DNA of 64,000 nt from Streptomyces alboflavus (GTDB lineage: Bacteria; Actinomycetota; Actinomycetes; Streptomycetales; Streptomycetaceae), in assembly GCF_000716675.1 (NCBI RefSeq), contig NZ_JNXT01000042.1, positions 8,570-72,569 on the forward strand. The letters run 5' to 3'. The notes beneath the pieces were generated by a model that saw nothing but the letters and a program-made list of their open reading frames with translations, searched no databases and was not told the origin of the DNA. Made by a program: the position numbers and the translations under genes. This document shows positions 34,130 to 42,792 of this stretch, piece after piece. How positions within the stretch are numbered: the stretch's first letter is position 1; every line of letters starts with the position of its first letter.

Positions 34130-35203
34130 ATGGACCGCGCACGCAGAACAAGGAGCGCCCTCGTCGGAGGTCTCGCCGCGCTCGGGCTCGCGATCGCCGG
34201 GCTCGCGACCGGTGGCACCGCGAGTGCCGACGCGGCGCCGGGCGCGAAGGACGCCGGTTCCCGGGCCGCGACCGGGACGCAGGCCGCCGGGACCGAGGCC
34301 GCCGCCGGAGCCAGGGCCGTGCCCAAGCACGCCGTCACCGGCTACTGGCAGAACTTCAACAACGGCGCCACCGTCCAGAAGCTCAGCCAGGTGCAGAACC
34401 AGTACGACATCATCGCGGTGGCCTTCGCCGACGCCACCGGGACGCCCGGGCAGGTGACCTTCAACCTGGACTCGGCCGGGCTCGGCGGGTACACCGTCGA
34501 CCAGTTCAAGGCCGACATCAAGGCGAAGAAGGCCGCGGGCAAGTCCGTCATCATCTCGGTCGGCGGTGAGCGCGGCGCCGTCGCGGTGAACAGCTCCGCC
34601 GCCGCGACGAACTTCGCCAACTCCGTCTACTCGCTGATGCAGCAGTACGGGTTCGACGGCGTCGACATCGACCTGGAGAACGGACTCAACTCCACGTACA
34701 TGACGCAGGCGTTGAAGTCGCTGAGGCAGAAGGCCGGTTCCGGGCTCGTCCTGACGATGGCGCCGCAGACCATCGACATGCAGAACAAGAACAACGAGTA
34801 CTTCAAGACGGCCCTGAACGTGAAGGACTTCCTCACGGTCGTCAACATGCAGTACTACAACAGCGGTTCCATGCTCGGGTGCGACGGCAAGGTGTACAGC
34901 CAGGGGTCCGTGGACTTCCTGACCGCCCTCGCCTGCATCCAGCTGGAGGGCGGGCTCGCGCCGTCCCAGGTCGGCATCGGCACCCCCGCGTCGACGCGCG
35001 GCGCCGGGTCGGGCTACGTCGCCCCGTCCGTCGTCAACAACGCCCTCAACTGTCTCGCCAAGGGCACCAACTGCGGCTCCTTCAAGCCGTCCAAGACCTA
35101 CCCCGGCATCCGGGGCGCGATGACCTGGTCGACCAACTGGGACGCGGCGGGCGGCAACGCGTGGTCCAACGCCGTGGGTCCGCACGTACACGGGCTCCCG
35201 TAG
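34130..35203 (+). CDS. Secreted GH18 chitinase
   Basis: A 357-aa protein. The ATG at 34130 follows a CGGAGG site and gives a signal peptide (SALVGGLAALGLAIAGLATG, cleavage after TASA). A short Ala/Gly-rich linker leads to one GH18 catalytic barrel. It contains SVIISVGGE and the active-site motif FDGVDIDLE, with the catalytic acid Glu at residue 183. Later MQYYNS and AMTWSTNWD are also typical. There is no chitin-binding module, so it is a single-domain enzyme. It would hydrolyse beta-1,4-linked N-acetylglucosamine polymers outside the cell. The upstream dre site indicates control by the GlcNAc regulator DasR. A strong hairpin follows the stop. Confidence 0.92.
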   Translation: MDRARRTRSALVGGLAALGLAIAGLATGGTASADAAPGAKDAGSRAATGTQAAGTEAAAGARAVPKHAVTGYWQNFNNGATVQKLSQVQNQYDIIAVAFADATGTPGQVTFNLDSAGLGGYTVDQFKADIKAKKAAGKSVIISVGGERGAVAVNSSAAATNFANSVYSLMQQYGFDGVDIDLENGLNSTYMTQALKSLRQKAGSGLVLTMAPQTIDMQNKNNEYFKTALNVKDFLTVVNMQYYNSGSMLGCDGKVYSQGSVDFLTALACIQLEGGLAPSQVGIGTPASTRGAGSGYVAPSVVNNALNCLAKGTNCGSFKPSKTYPGIRGAMTWSTNWDAAGGNAWSNAVGPHVHGLP

Positions 35204-35219
35204 AGCCCCCTTTCACCGC

Positions 35220-35245
35220 AGCGCCGCCGCTCCCCCGGCGGCGCT
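35220..35245 (+). terminator. Hairpin terminator after chitinase gene
   Basis: AGCGCCGCCG (35220-35229) pairs perfectly with CGGCGGCGCT (35236-35245) across a 6-nt loop, 16 nt after the chitinase stop. Confidence 0.75.
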
Positions 35246-35259
35246 GCCGCACGTCCCGG

Positions 35260-35324
35260 CCGTGGCCGCCAGCCGTGGCCGCTAGCCGTGGCCGCTAGCC
35301 GTGGCCGCTAGCCGTGGCCGCTAG
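35260..35324. repeat. Five tandem 13-bp units overlapping the transporter stop codon
   Basis: The unit CCGTGGCCGCTAG occurs five times without spacing (the first copy has CCAG at its end). The fifth unit supplies the TAG stop (35321-35323, read on -) of the Nramp-like gene. Because 13 is not a multiple of 3, gain or loss of units would not lengthen the protein here, but every unit also carries a CTAG. Probably a slippage-prone minisatellite. Confidence 0.8.
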
Positions 35325-36655
35325 AAGAAGCTGCTCCAGTCCTGGTCCGTAACCTGCTTGACGCACAGGATCAGGAACAGCAGGCCCGCGATCGCCAGCA
35401 TGCCGTTGCTCAGCCAGCCGTTGCGCCACTCGGCGGGCGTGCGCGAGGAGTTGAGCAGCCAGATGAGAGTCAGCGCGAGGAACGGCATGAAGGCCGCGCC
35501 GAGCACTCCGTAGATGATGATCAGGCGGAACGGCTGCCCCTCGAAGAGCAGGATCATCGGCGGGAACGTGAGCCACAGCAGATACGCACGGAACGGCAGC
35601 GACTTCTCGCGGGCCCCGGACGCCACCTCCGCGCCGCTCAGGGCCGCGCCGTCGGCGCCCGCCTTCGACTTGCGGGAGCGCTCCACGAAGTCCGCGAACA
35701 TCAGACTCACGCCGTGCCAGACGCCGATCAGGGACGTGAAGGACGTCGCGAGGAAGCCAATGAGGAACAGCTTGGAGGTGGCCGTCCCGTACTCCTTCTC
35801 CAGGATGTCGCCGAGCTGGACCAGACCCTTGTCACCACTGGCGATGGCGACGTTCGCGGAGTGCAGCAGCTCGGCGCCGACGAAGAGCATCGCGACCACG
35901 AAGATGCCCGTGGTGATGTACGCGACGCGGTTGTCGAGGCGCATCACCTTCATCCAGCCCGTGTCGGTCCAGCCCTTGGCGTTGACCCAGTAGCCGTACG
36001 CGGCCAGCGTGATGGTGCCGCCGACGCCGCCGATCAGGCCGAGGGTGTTGAGGATCGAGTCCTTCTCGTCCGGCAGCACCGGGAGCAGGCCCGCGAAGGC
36101 GTCGCCGAGGTTCGGGGTGACGCGGATCGCCAGGTACACGGTCACGACGAACATGATCCCGACGAGGATCGTCATGACCTTCTCGAAGACCTCGTACTTG
36201 TTGAACCAGACGAAGACCAGGCCGACGAGGCCGGTCAGGATCGCCCACCACTTGAGGTCCATGACGTCCGGGAACAGCGCCTGCAGCGGCAGCCCCGACG
36301 ACGACATCGCGGCGGCCCCGTACACGAAGCCCCAGATCACGACGTACACGACGAAGAACCACGTCGTCCAGCGGCCGATGCTCGCCCAGCCGTCGAAGAG
36401 GGTGCGGCCCGTGGACAGGTGCCAGCGGCCCGCCGCCTCCGCGAGGGAGATCTTCACGACGCAGCCGATGACGGCGGCCCACAGCAGGGTGTAGCCGAAG
36501 TTGCTGCCCGCGATGAGGGTCGCGACCAGGTCACCGGCGCCCACGCCGGTGGCGGCGACGACGATGCCGGGCCCGATGTACTTCCAACTGGACTTGCGGG
36601 GCGCGGACGCGACGTCCCCGCCGGCTGCGCTGGGTCCACCCTTGGTTTCGGCCAT
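35321..36655 (-). CDS. Nramp-family-like membrane transporter lacking the canonical metal motif
   Basis: A 444-aa membrane protein with about 11 hydrophobic segments, the Nramp/APC arrangement and length. The ATG at 36655 starts a short hydrophilic tail before KYIGPGIVVAATGVGAGDL, the first helix. Canonical Nramp proteins have DPGN here and MPH in helix 6. This protein has T-G-V-G-A-G-D and, in the sixth segment, GGVGGTITLAAYGYW, so the usual Mn/Fe-coordinating residues are missing. Helix 6 is followed by VNAKGWTDTGWMKVMRLDN, seen in related unclassified Nramp-like proteins. The substrate may therefore be something other than manganese. It stands alone, convergent with the chitinase gene. Confidence 0.75.
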   Translation of the reverse strand: MAETKGGPSAAGGDVASAPRKSSWKYIGPGIVVAATGVGAGDLVATLIAGSNFGYTLLWAAVIGCVVKISLAEAAGRWHLSTGRTLFDGWASIGRWTTWFFVVYVVIWGFVYGAAAMSSSGLPLQALFPDVMDLKWWAILTGLVGLVFVWFNKYEVFEKVMTILVGIMFVVTVYLAIRVTPNLGDAFAGLLPVLPDEKDSILNTLGLIGGVGGTITLAAYGYWVNAKGWTDTGWMKVMRLDNRVAYITTGIFVVAMLFVGAELLHSANVAIASGDKGLVQLGDILEKEYGTATSKLFLIGFLATSFTSLIGVWHGVSLMFADFVERSRKSKAGADGAALSGAEVASGAREKSLPFRAYLLWLTFPPMILLFEGQPFRLIIIYGVLGAAFMPFLALTLIWLLNSSRTPAEWRNGWLSNGMLAIAGLLFLILCVKQVTDQDWSSFF

Positions 36656-36805
36656 GCGATCAAGAAAGCGCAAAGACTCCTGGTGCACAAGGGGTACGCC
36701 GGGACGGCTCAAAGGAGCCATTGACCGGAGCATGCCACGCCGCGACCATGGGGCCGCACGCCCGCACGTCGCACGGCTCGACCCCCCACCCCCACAGGAG
36801 CACAC

Positions 36806-38155
36806 ATGCGACTTCGCATACGCGGAAAGAGATCAGCGGCCCTCGCGGCCATGCTGGCCCTCGCGGTCGCGGCGCCCCTCAGCGCCAACGCGTCCGACTC
36901 CTCGTCCCCGTCGGCCAGGAAGGCGGCCGCCGCCACCGCGGCCGACGAGGACGTACGCCAGTACTCCATCCCCGGCCCCTCGACCCCCGCCGCCCGCACG
37001 GCGGTCGCCGCCACCGGCGTGTCCATCGACGAGGCCGACGACCACGCGGTCGTCGTCACCGCGGACGCCGCCCAGGCCAGGAAGCTGCGCGCCCTCGGGT
37101 ACACGCTCAAGGTCCTGCCCGCGCCGCCCGCCCGCACCGACGGCAAGCGCGTCGAGGTACGGGACTTCCCGCCCGCCGACTCCCGCTACCACAACTACGC
37201 GGAGATGAACGCGGAGATCGACCAGCGGCTCCAGCAGTACCCGAGCCTCATGAGCAAGCGCGTCATCGGCAAGTCGCACCAGGGCCGCGACATCGTCGCC
37301 ATCAAGATCAGCGACAACGTCGGCACGGACGAGGCCGAGCCCGAGGTCCTCTTCACCCACCACCAGCACGCCCGTGAGCACCTCACGGTGGAGATGGCCC
37401 TCTACCTGATGCGCGAGCTGGGCGCCGGCTACTCCACCGACGACCGCGTCAAGAAGATCGTCGACTCCCGCGAGATCTGGATCGTGCCGGACCTCAACCC
37501 CGACGGCGGCGAGTACGACATCGCCAGCGGGTCCTACCGCAGCTGGCGCAAGAACCGTCAGCCCAACGCCGGTTCGGCCAACGTCGGCACCGACATGAAC
37601 CGCAACTGGAACTTCAAGTGGGGCTGCTGCGGCGGTTCCTCCGGCTCCACCGGCTCCGAGACCTACCGCGGCCCGCGCGCCGAGTCGGCCCCTGAGGTCA
37701 AGGTCGTCGCGGACTTCGTCCGCAGCCGGGTCGTCGGCGGCAAGCAGCAGATCAAGGCCGGCATCGACTTCCACACGTACAGCGAACTGATCCTGTGGCC
37801 GTACGGCTACACCTACGCCGACACGGCCCCCGGCCTCACCCAGGACGACCGCGACGCGTTCGCCGCGGTCGGCCGCAAGATGGCCGCGAGCAACGGCTAC
37901 ACCCCCGAACAGTCCAGCGACCTCTACATCACCGACGGCTCCATCGACGACTGGCTGTGGGGCAACCAGAAGATCTTCGGCTACACCTTCGAGATGTACC
38001 CGCGGTCGGCCGGTGGCGGCGGGTTCTACCCGCCGGACGAGGTCATCGAGCGGGAGACGTCGCGGAACCGGGATGCTGTGCTGCAGCTTCTGGAGAACGC
38101 GGATTGTATGTATCGGTCTATTGGGAAGGAGCAGCAGTACTGCTCCGGCTCGTGA
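36806..38155 (+). CDS. Secreted zinc carboxypeptidase, M14 family
   Basis: A 449-aa protein with an ATG after AGGAG. The signal peptide ([17 protein letters not shown]) is followed by a propeptide of about 90 residues. The peptidase domain starts near residue 115 ([11 protein letters not shown]). Zinc ligands are visible: H188-x-x-E191 in HHQHAREH and H323 in GIDFHTYSE. The general base is E396 in FEMYP. DMNRNW with its substrate-binding Arg is present, and cysteines in WGCCGG and near the C-terminus may form disulfides. It removes C-terminal residues from extracellular peptides. A bidirectional hairpin follows. Single gene, not in an operon. Confidence 0.92.
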   Translation: MRLRIRGKRSAALAAMLALAVAAPLSANASDSSSPSARKAAAATAADEDVRQYSIPGPSTPAARTAVAATGVSIDEADDHAVVVTADAAQARKLRALGYTLKVLPAPPARTDGKRVEVRDFPPADSRYHNYAEMNAEIDQRLQQYPSLMSKRVIGKSHQGRDIVAIKISDNVGTDEAEPEVLFTHHQHAREHLTVEMALYLMRELGAGYSTDDRVKKIVDSREIWIVPDLNPDGGEYDIASGSYRSWRKNRQPNAGSANVGTDMNRNWNFKWGCCGGSSGSTGSETYRGPRAESAPEVKVVADFVRSRVVGGKQQIKAGIDFHTYSELILWPYGYTYADTAPGLTQDDRDAFAAVGRKMAASNGYTPEQSSDLYITDGSIDDWLWGNQKIFGYTFEMYPRSAGGGGFYPPDEVIERETSRNRDAVLQLLENADCMYRSIGKEQQYCSGS

Positions 38156-38170
38156 GCCTGCTTGAACCAC

Positions 38171-38203
38171 GGCGTGGGGCGTCCGGTTCGGGCGCCCCAC
38201 GCC
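38171..38203. terminator. Bidirectional hairpin between convergent genes
   Basis: GGCGTGGGGCG (38171-38181) pairs perfectly with CGCCCCACGCC (38193-38203) across an 11-nt loop. It lies between the carboxypeptidase stop (38155) and the opposing stop at 38219 and probably serves both. Confidence 0.7.
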
Positions 38204-38218
38204 CCGTGCACTGGGCCG

Positions 38219-38860
38219 TCAGGCGCCCCTGGGTGTGCCGAGAGTGGGCAAGCCAGCGGGGAGAGCGGTGCTGTTGTCACAGCGGTACACCTGGCGGGTG
38301 GCCATGCGGAGGGTTTCCGCGGCGAGTTCGGCGAACGCCTCGGTGTCAGAGCTGTTGGCCGAGGAGTCCTTCCGGGCATCGACGCTCACCTCGATGATTC
38401 CGGTCTCGCCGTCATCCCGACAGTCGATCAGAAGCGCGGCGCCGTGCTTCGAAGTGTATCCGTAGGACTCTCCGATCGAGAGTGACGCATTGCCCGGAGT
38501 CCTGGACTCTTCCCTGACCTTCGCCCTTGCGTCATCGGCCGCCATGATCTCGAGGGAGGGCGCGTTGAAGTGGCGGTTGTACTCAACCCTTATCCGCTGG
38601 CCCCCGCCCGTGAGGGTACAGGTCGGAGGCGACTCGCCAGGACGGAATTCGGCACCGAACCCAGTTCCGTTGATGTACTCGAAGTACTTCTTCCCGCTCT
38701 TCGGCAGAATTTGAGCTGCGGCTTTCGCAGGCAACGATTTATCGCACACCCGAGCGGGAACTGACACAACCGTTTCATCGGATGGCCACAACTGCCATAC
38801 GGCAACTCCTACGAGGACTGCCACTACGGCTGAACTAGCGCTCCAGAAGGATTTCCTCAT
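38219..38860 (-). CDS. Membrane-anchored protein coupled to the large type VII-associated protein
   Basis: A 213-aa protein with one N-terminal membrane anchor (SASSAVVAVLVGVAVWQLWP) and an exported domain of about 185 residues with several cysteines (VCDKS, PPTCTL, IDCRDD, YRCDN). The pattern resembles DUF3558-like extracytoplasmic proteins, but I am not certain. Its ATG overlaps the stop of the 725-aa gene by 4 nt (ATGA), so the two are coupled. GC content is lower than in the rest of the locus, like the last part of the 725-aa gene, which is how exchangeable toxin/immunity pairs look. An immunity or partner role is a possibility only. Confidence 0.5.
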   Translation of the reverse strand: MRKSFWSASSAVVAVLVGVAVWQLWPSDETVVSVPARVCDKSLPAKAAAQILPKSGKKYFEYINGTGFGAEFRPGESPPTCTLTGGGQRIRVEYNRHFNAPSLEIMAADDARAKVREESRTPGNASLSIGESYGYTSKHGAALLIDCRDDGETGIIEVSVDARKDSSANSSDTEAFAELAAETLRMATRQVYRCDNSTALPAGLPTLGTPRGA

Positions 38861-41034
38861 CCGGCGCCGCCCCCACTCCGAGTCTCAAGTCTATAGAAGA
38901 CCTGGATATCCTTTTGCGCAGCATCAGCCAGTGCCGTTGCCTTGCGCTCCGAGTAGCCCTGCTCGATGGCAGCCCGATGGGTCGCGTCGAACACCGCTTT
39001 GCTGGAACCCTCAAGTTGATCACTCAGGAAATCTTCCCTTTGCTGACCTGCTGCCCCACTCGAGTCTTGGGTATATTTCTCGACAACGGACTCACGGGCA
39101 TCCTCAGCGATCCAGCTGACCACATCACCAACAACCGGGAACTTGTTGGCTCCGAGGTCAATGACGCGACCAGCCCACTTGTCAGCGGTGCGAATTCCCT
39201 CGTTGAACTCCGCGTCCCGCGCGATCCTGTCGTCGTACACGGCTTGCGTGCGCGCTTCTGCCATGACTCCCGCGATCTGGCCTCCTGGAGAAACCAGGTT
39301 CTTCACGTCGATCGCGAGCATTCCGTCGGACATTCCCTCCCGGTCGCGAAGGGCCTCATTGACGAGGTCCGTGGTGACGGACTGCTGGGCGTTGAGGATG
39401 GCGCCGTAGGCGTCAGGGTCCTTTCCGACCGCACCCAGGAAGTCCCGCAGGGTGGAACCCCCCACCGAGCCAAGGTCCGCGTTACTTCCGTGAGTCGCGA
39501 TCCGCCGCTCCCCGTTCATCCCGTCCTGAAAGTCCCGCATGTACTCCGCCGTGATGTTCCCCATGCTCCCCCGCAGCTTCGAGTCCTCCAGGTGCTCCGG
39601 ATTGCTTCCGTAGTAGTCCACTAGGCGGTTGACGAAGGACGCGCTGGCGTCCGAGTGGGGCTTCCGGGGGCCGTCGGCGTCGTAGGGGGTCTGGTTGGCC
39701 GCCGATTCCAGGGCGTGGCCGAGGCTCGTCTCGTACTGGTCGCGGGCGCCGCCGCCGATGCCCAGCGGCTTCGCGGCGTCGTACAGGCTGTTGCGGGAGC
39801 CCTCCCCGTGGCCGACGAGGTAGTCCCAGTGGCTCTTGGCGTCAGGGCCGCTGTGGAGGAACTGGAGGGATGCCTCCGGGTTGTGGCCGAGGGCCTCCAG
39901 GAAGCCGGACACGGCGTCGTCGGGGGCGTCGGGGAGGTGGTTGAACAGGGCCCCGGACGGCCGGGGCTCGAAGAGTGGGAGCCCCTTCTCGTGTTCCAGG
40001 AGCGCGTCGCCGTAGCCCTGAAGGAACTTGGTGTCGAACTTCCCCTTCTGCATGAGGGTCGACATGACGTCGAAGCCGTACGGCGGGGTGCCTCCGCCCG
40101 TGCCTGGGGCGGCGGGAAGGCGTTGGCCGCCAGCCTCGATGATGTCCTTCTTCCAGGCGTCCATCGCCGGGCTGTCGACCCGGGTGGCCGCGGCCAGCGT
40201 GAGGCTCAGGTTGTCCTGTACGCCGCCGAGGATCTCGGCGCGTTCGCGATCCACCGCGCCCAACGTGCCGGCCGGGTGGGCGAGGTCGCGCCAGAAGCGG
40301 AGGGTGCCCTCGGCGCCCAGTTCGGTGGCGAAGCGCTCGGCGAAGACGGGGGTGTCGCGGTAGCGGTCGAGGTCGTCGTTGAAGCGTTTGAGCTTCGCGT
40401 CGCTCCACCCGGCGACGTCACCCTTGGCGATCTCCTTGGCCCAGCGGTCCGCGTCCGCGCGGCCCTGGAGGTCCTTCGCGTGGTCGAGGCTGTTCACGCG
40501 GACGTCGGAGAAGTCGTGCTTGCCGCGGGCGAGGGCGCGCAGGGCCCGTTCGGCGATGCGGTCCGTCTCGTCGGCCTCACGCAGGACGCGGGTGGCGTCC
40601 AGCATGACGGCGATCAGGTCCGCCTGCGTGGGAACTCCGTCCTCGGCGGCGTCACGCGGGGAGCGGGCCTCCGCCCCGCCCGCGGGGGTGATACGGATGT
40701 TGCGCTTCGCGGCGCCGGCCTCCACCCGCTCCATCTCGTCCTTGTGCCGGGCCAAAGCCTTGAGTGCGCCCTGAAGGACGGCGAGGACGCTCCGCGCCGA
40801 TGTGACGGCGTCGTCGAACTCGGATGCCGTCTTGACCACGAACGCCTTTCCCACCGTGGCGTTGACGCCCTGCCAGTCAGCCAGTTCCGCCGTGCGCTTG
40901 AGCAGGGCCGCACTGTCGGCGCCGCCACCGCCGGTGGCCAGCTCGTTCAGGCGCCGCGCCATCGCCTCCCAGTCGTCCACGGCGGAGGTCAGCTTGCCGA
41001 GCCTGAGTCCGAGGAGGTCCGGAACGGTCAGCAT
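38857..41034 (-). CDS. Large helical type VII-associated protein (DUF6571-like)
   Basis: A 725-aa protein without signal peptide. Residues 1-140 form long helices (SAVDDWEAMARRLNELAT and a coiled region at 85-105), like the ESX-secreted helical pairs. The rest is mostly helical with repeating PSGALFNHLPDAPDDAVSGFL and TLRDFLGAVGKDPDAYGAIL segments, a pattern I associate with DUF6571 proteins of Streptomyces. Near residue 640 a short hydrophobic stretch (IDLGANKFPVVGDVVSWI) resembles pre-toxin regions. The last 100 residues are lower in GC. It is preceded by a 141-aa WXG-like gene and a mycosin gene. A secreted effector role is plausible but not shown. Confidence 0.55.
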   Translation of the reverse strand: MLTVPDLLGLRLGKLTSAVDDWEAMARRLNELATGGGGADSAALLKRTAELADWQGVNATVGKAFVVKTASEFDDAVTSARSVLAVLQGALKALARHKDEMERVEAGAAKRNIRITPAGGAEARSPRDAAEDGVPTQADLIAVMLDATRVLREADETDRIAERALRALARGKHDFSDVRVNSLDHAKDLQGRADADRWAKEIAKGDVAGWSDAKLKRFNDDLDRYRDTPVFAERFATELGAEGTLRFWRDLAHPAGTLGAVDRERAEILGGVQDNLSLTLAAATRVDSPAMDAWKKDIIEAGGQRLPAAPGTGGGTPPYGFDVMSTLMQKGKFDTKFLQGYGDALLEHEKGLPLFEPRPSGALFNHLPDAPDDAVSGFLEALGHNPEASLQFLHSGPDAKSHWDYLVGHGEGSRNSLYDAAKPLGIGGGARDQYETSLGHALESAANQTPYDADGPRKPHSDASASFVNRLVDYYGSNPEHLEDSKLRGSMGNITAEYMRDFQDGMNGERRIATHGSNADLGSVGGSTLRDFLGAVGKDPDAYGAILNAQQSVTTDLVNEALRDREGMSDGMLAIDVKNLVSPGGQIAGVMAEARTQAVYDDRIARDAEFNEGIRTADKWAGRVIDLGANKFPVVGDVVSWIAEDARESVVEKYTQDSSGAAGQQREDFLSDQLEGSSKAVFDATHRAAIEQGYSERKATALADAAQKDIQVFYRLETRSGGGAG

Positions 41035-41065
41035 GCTCGTGCCCTCGTCTCCAACCCCTGCTCCG

Positions 41066-41491
41066 TCACTTCATGTACGTGTCGATGGCCGACACCGAGA
41101 CGGACGTAGCCACCTTGTCGTCGTCCTTCTTGTGCTGTGCGCGGGTGAAGTCGAGGTGGTTGGAGATGTGGCCGCACGCGTCGACGAGGGTCCTCGACTT
41201 GGAGTTCCACGCGTCGTGCAGCGTGGTGAGGGCCGTGCCCATGCGCAGTCCCTCGTTGGACAGTTCGACAGCGGCGCCGAAGGTGGCCTCGCGGGCGTGG
41301 TCGGAGTCCCTGCGGAGGCGGTCCCGGAGGCGGTAGGCGATGCCGCCGAGGCGGCCCAGTTCGGCGTCGTGGACGACGAGATCTCCGGTGGCGCCGGGAC
41401 CGGTGGAGGGTTCCGCCTGGTTCAACCGCGTACGGGCCGCGGCCCTCTGGGCAGCCGCGGCCTTCAGCTGCTCCCACTCGTCCCACGCCAT
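41066..41491 (-). CDS. Small WXG100-like helical protein
   Basis: A 141-aa protein from the ATG at 41491; the frame upstream only shadows the mycosin gene. It is fully helical, with a turn near LHDAWNSKSRTLVDACGHI, where W-N-S stands in for W-x-G, and a preceding helix of about 50 residues. It begins 1 nt after the mycosin stop and ends 31 nt before the 725-aa gene, so it probably pairs with that protein's N-terminal helices. A type VII substrate or chaperone role is inferred from build and position. Confidence 0.6.
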   Translation of the reverse strand: MAWDEWEQLKAAAAQRAAARTRLNQAEPSTGPGATGDLVVHDAELGRLGGIAYRLRDRLRRDSDHAREATFGAAVELSNEGLRMGTALTTLHDAWNSKSRTLVDACGHISNHLDFTRAQHKKDDDKVATSVSVSAIDTYMK

Positions 41492-41492
41492 C

Positions 41493-42767
41493 TCATTGCC
41501 TCCCCGTGAGGTGCACGCTCCCCGCGGCCCGCCGCTTGCGGACCGCCAGGGCGGCGACCGCCCCACCGATCAACGCCGCGGCACCAACGCCCGTTACGAT
41601 CCAGGCTGTTGCGCCAGCGCCCGCGCCTCCGCTGTCGGCGGTCTCAGGGGCTGCGGCGGGGCTGCCTTCGTCGTCGGGCGTCGCCGCCGCGGAGCGTGAC
41701 GGGGATGGGGACGACGAGGACGACGAGGATCTGGACTGCTTCAGGTCCGGCAGCGGGTACTCGTCCGGTGGGCCCGGATCGCCGGGGTTCTGCAGGGCTA
41801 CGCGGGGGCGGACGATGCCGTAACCGATGGAGTCGTTGCGCTTGGCGCCGTCCGTGGGGGCGCCGATGGTGTTGAGCATGACGCGGAGGACCTGGTTGTT
41901 GGTCCAGTCGGGGTGCTTGGACCAGATGAGGGCGGCGCTGGCGGAGGCGAGGGCGGTGGCCGCGCTTGTACCGTGACCTTCACACGGGCCACCCTTGCCG
42001 TTCGGGCACGCCGTGAAGATCTCGTCACCGGGTGCGGCAACGTCCACTTGGGGACCGTACTGAGACTCCTTCGTCTTACGGAGGTCCTTCCCGACAGCCC
42101 CAACTGCCGCCACGCCTGGCGTGGCGGCCGGGTATCTCAGGGCCGATGTTCCTTCGTTGCCTGTCGAGGCAAAGACAAGCGCACCCTTGCCAAGGGCGTA
42201 CTTCACCGCAGCAGTGAGTTGCTCTGACCCTTTGATGGTTCCCATGGAAATGTTGATGATCTTCGCTCCGGAGTCAGCCGCGACACGGATACCTCGGCTG
42301 AACTCCTCGTTGGACGCTTTGGTGTGCCGGTTCGCATCCAACCCGTAGTCCGGCAATCGAATGGGGAGAATCTTGGCGCCGGGCGCGAGGCCAAGCGTGC
42401 CGTTACCCCTGCTTCCCTTTCCTGCGCCCGCGATCAGGAGCGCCATGGAGGTTCCATGACCCTCATAGTCGGTCCGCGCGTCCCCCGGCTCTGCCGGGGC
42501 CATGTCCTTGCCAGGGAGGACCCGGCCTCTCAGATCCGCGATCTCGTCATCAACGCCCGTGTCGATGACACTGACTGTCACGCCTTCACCCGTGCTGGTA
42601 CGCCACATCTGCTCAGCCTTCATAGCGCTGAGGTGCCACTGCTTCTCGCGTACGGACTCCGCGTGAGCGGGCGTAGCAGCCACGCCGCCCAGCAACAAGC
42701 CCACGACACCGGACAAGATGCACCGGAGCGGACTGTGCGGCGATCTGGCAGACATCTGCTCTCTCAT
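41493..42767 (-). CDS. mycP: Type VII secretion-associated serine protease (mycosin)
   Basis: A 424-aa subtilisin-like protease. A signal peptide (LSGVVGLLLGGVAATPAHA) is followed by a S8 domain with the catalytic triad Asp69 (VSVIDTGVD), His104 (YEGHGTSMA) and Ser near residue 270 (GHGTSAATALA). The Asn oxyanion region reads ASTGNEGTSAL. A Ser/Pro-rich linker and one C-terminal membrane helix (TAWIVTGVGAAALIGGAVAAL) anchor it, the normal mycosin layout. Mycosins process substrates of, or stabilise, ESX systems. The EccB-E core is absent nearby, so this is an accessory copy. It lies 25 nt after the proline-rich WXG gene. Confidence 0.9.
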   Translation of the reverse strand: MREQMSARSPHSPLRCILSGVVGLLLGGVAATPAHAESVREKQWHLSAMKAEQMWRTSTGEGVTVSVIDTGVDDEIADLRGRVLPGKDMAPAEPGDARTDYEGHGTSMALLIAGAGKGSRGNGTLGLAPGAKILPIRLPDYGLDANRHTKASNEEFSRGIRVAADSGAKIINISMGTIKGSEQLTAAVKYALGKGALVFASTGNEGTSALRYPAATPGVAAVGAVGKDLRKTKESQYGPQVDVAAPGDEIFTACPNGKGGPCEGHGTSAATALASASAALIWSKHPDWTNNQVLRVMLNTIGAPTDGAKRNDSIGYGIVRPRVALQNPGDPGPPDEYPLPDLKQSRSSSSSSSPSPSRSAAATPDDEGSPAAAPETADSGGAGAGATAWIVTGVGAAALIGGAVAALAVRKRRAAGSVHLTGRQ

Positions 42768-42792
42768 GATCTCTTGGTCTCTCGGGACGGGA

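Noticed and set aside
33820..34569. Open frame of about 250 codons running into the chitinase gene
   Set aside because: It is out of frame with the chitinase, which has a signal peptide and catalytic motif; the upstream part has no coding bias.
35260..35324. Tandem repeats considered as a CRISPR array
   Set aside because: The 13-bp units are contiguous, with no spacers and no cas genes nearby.
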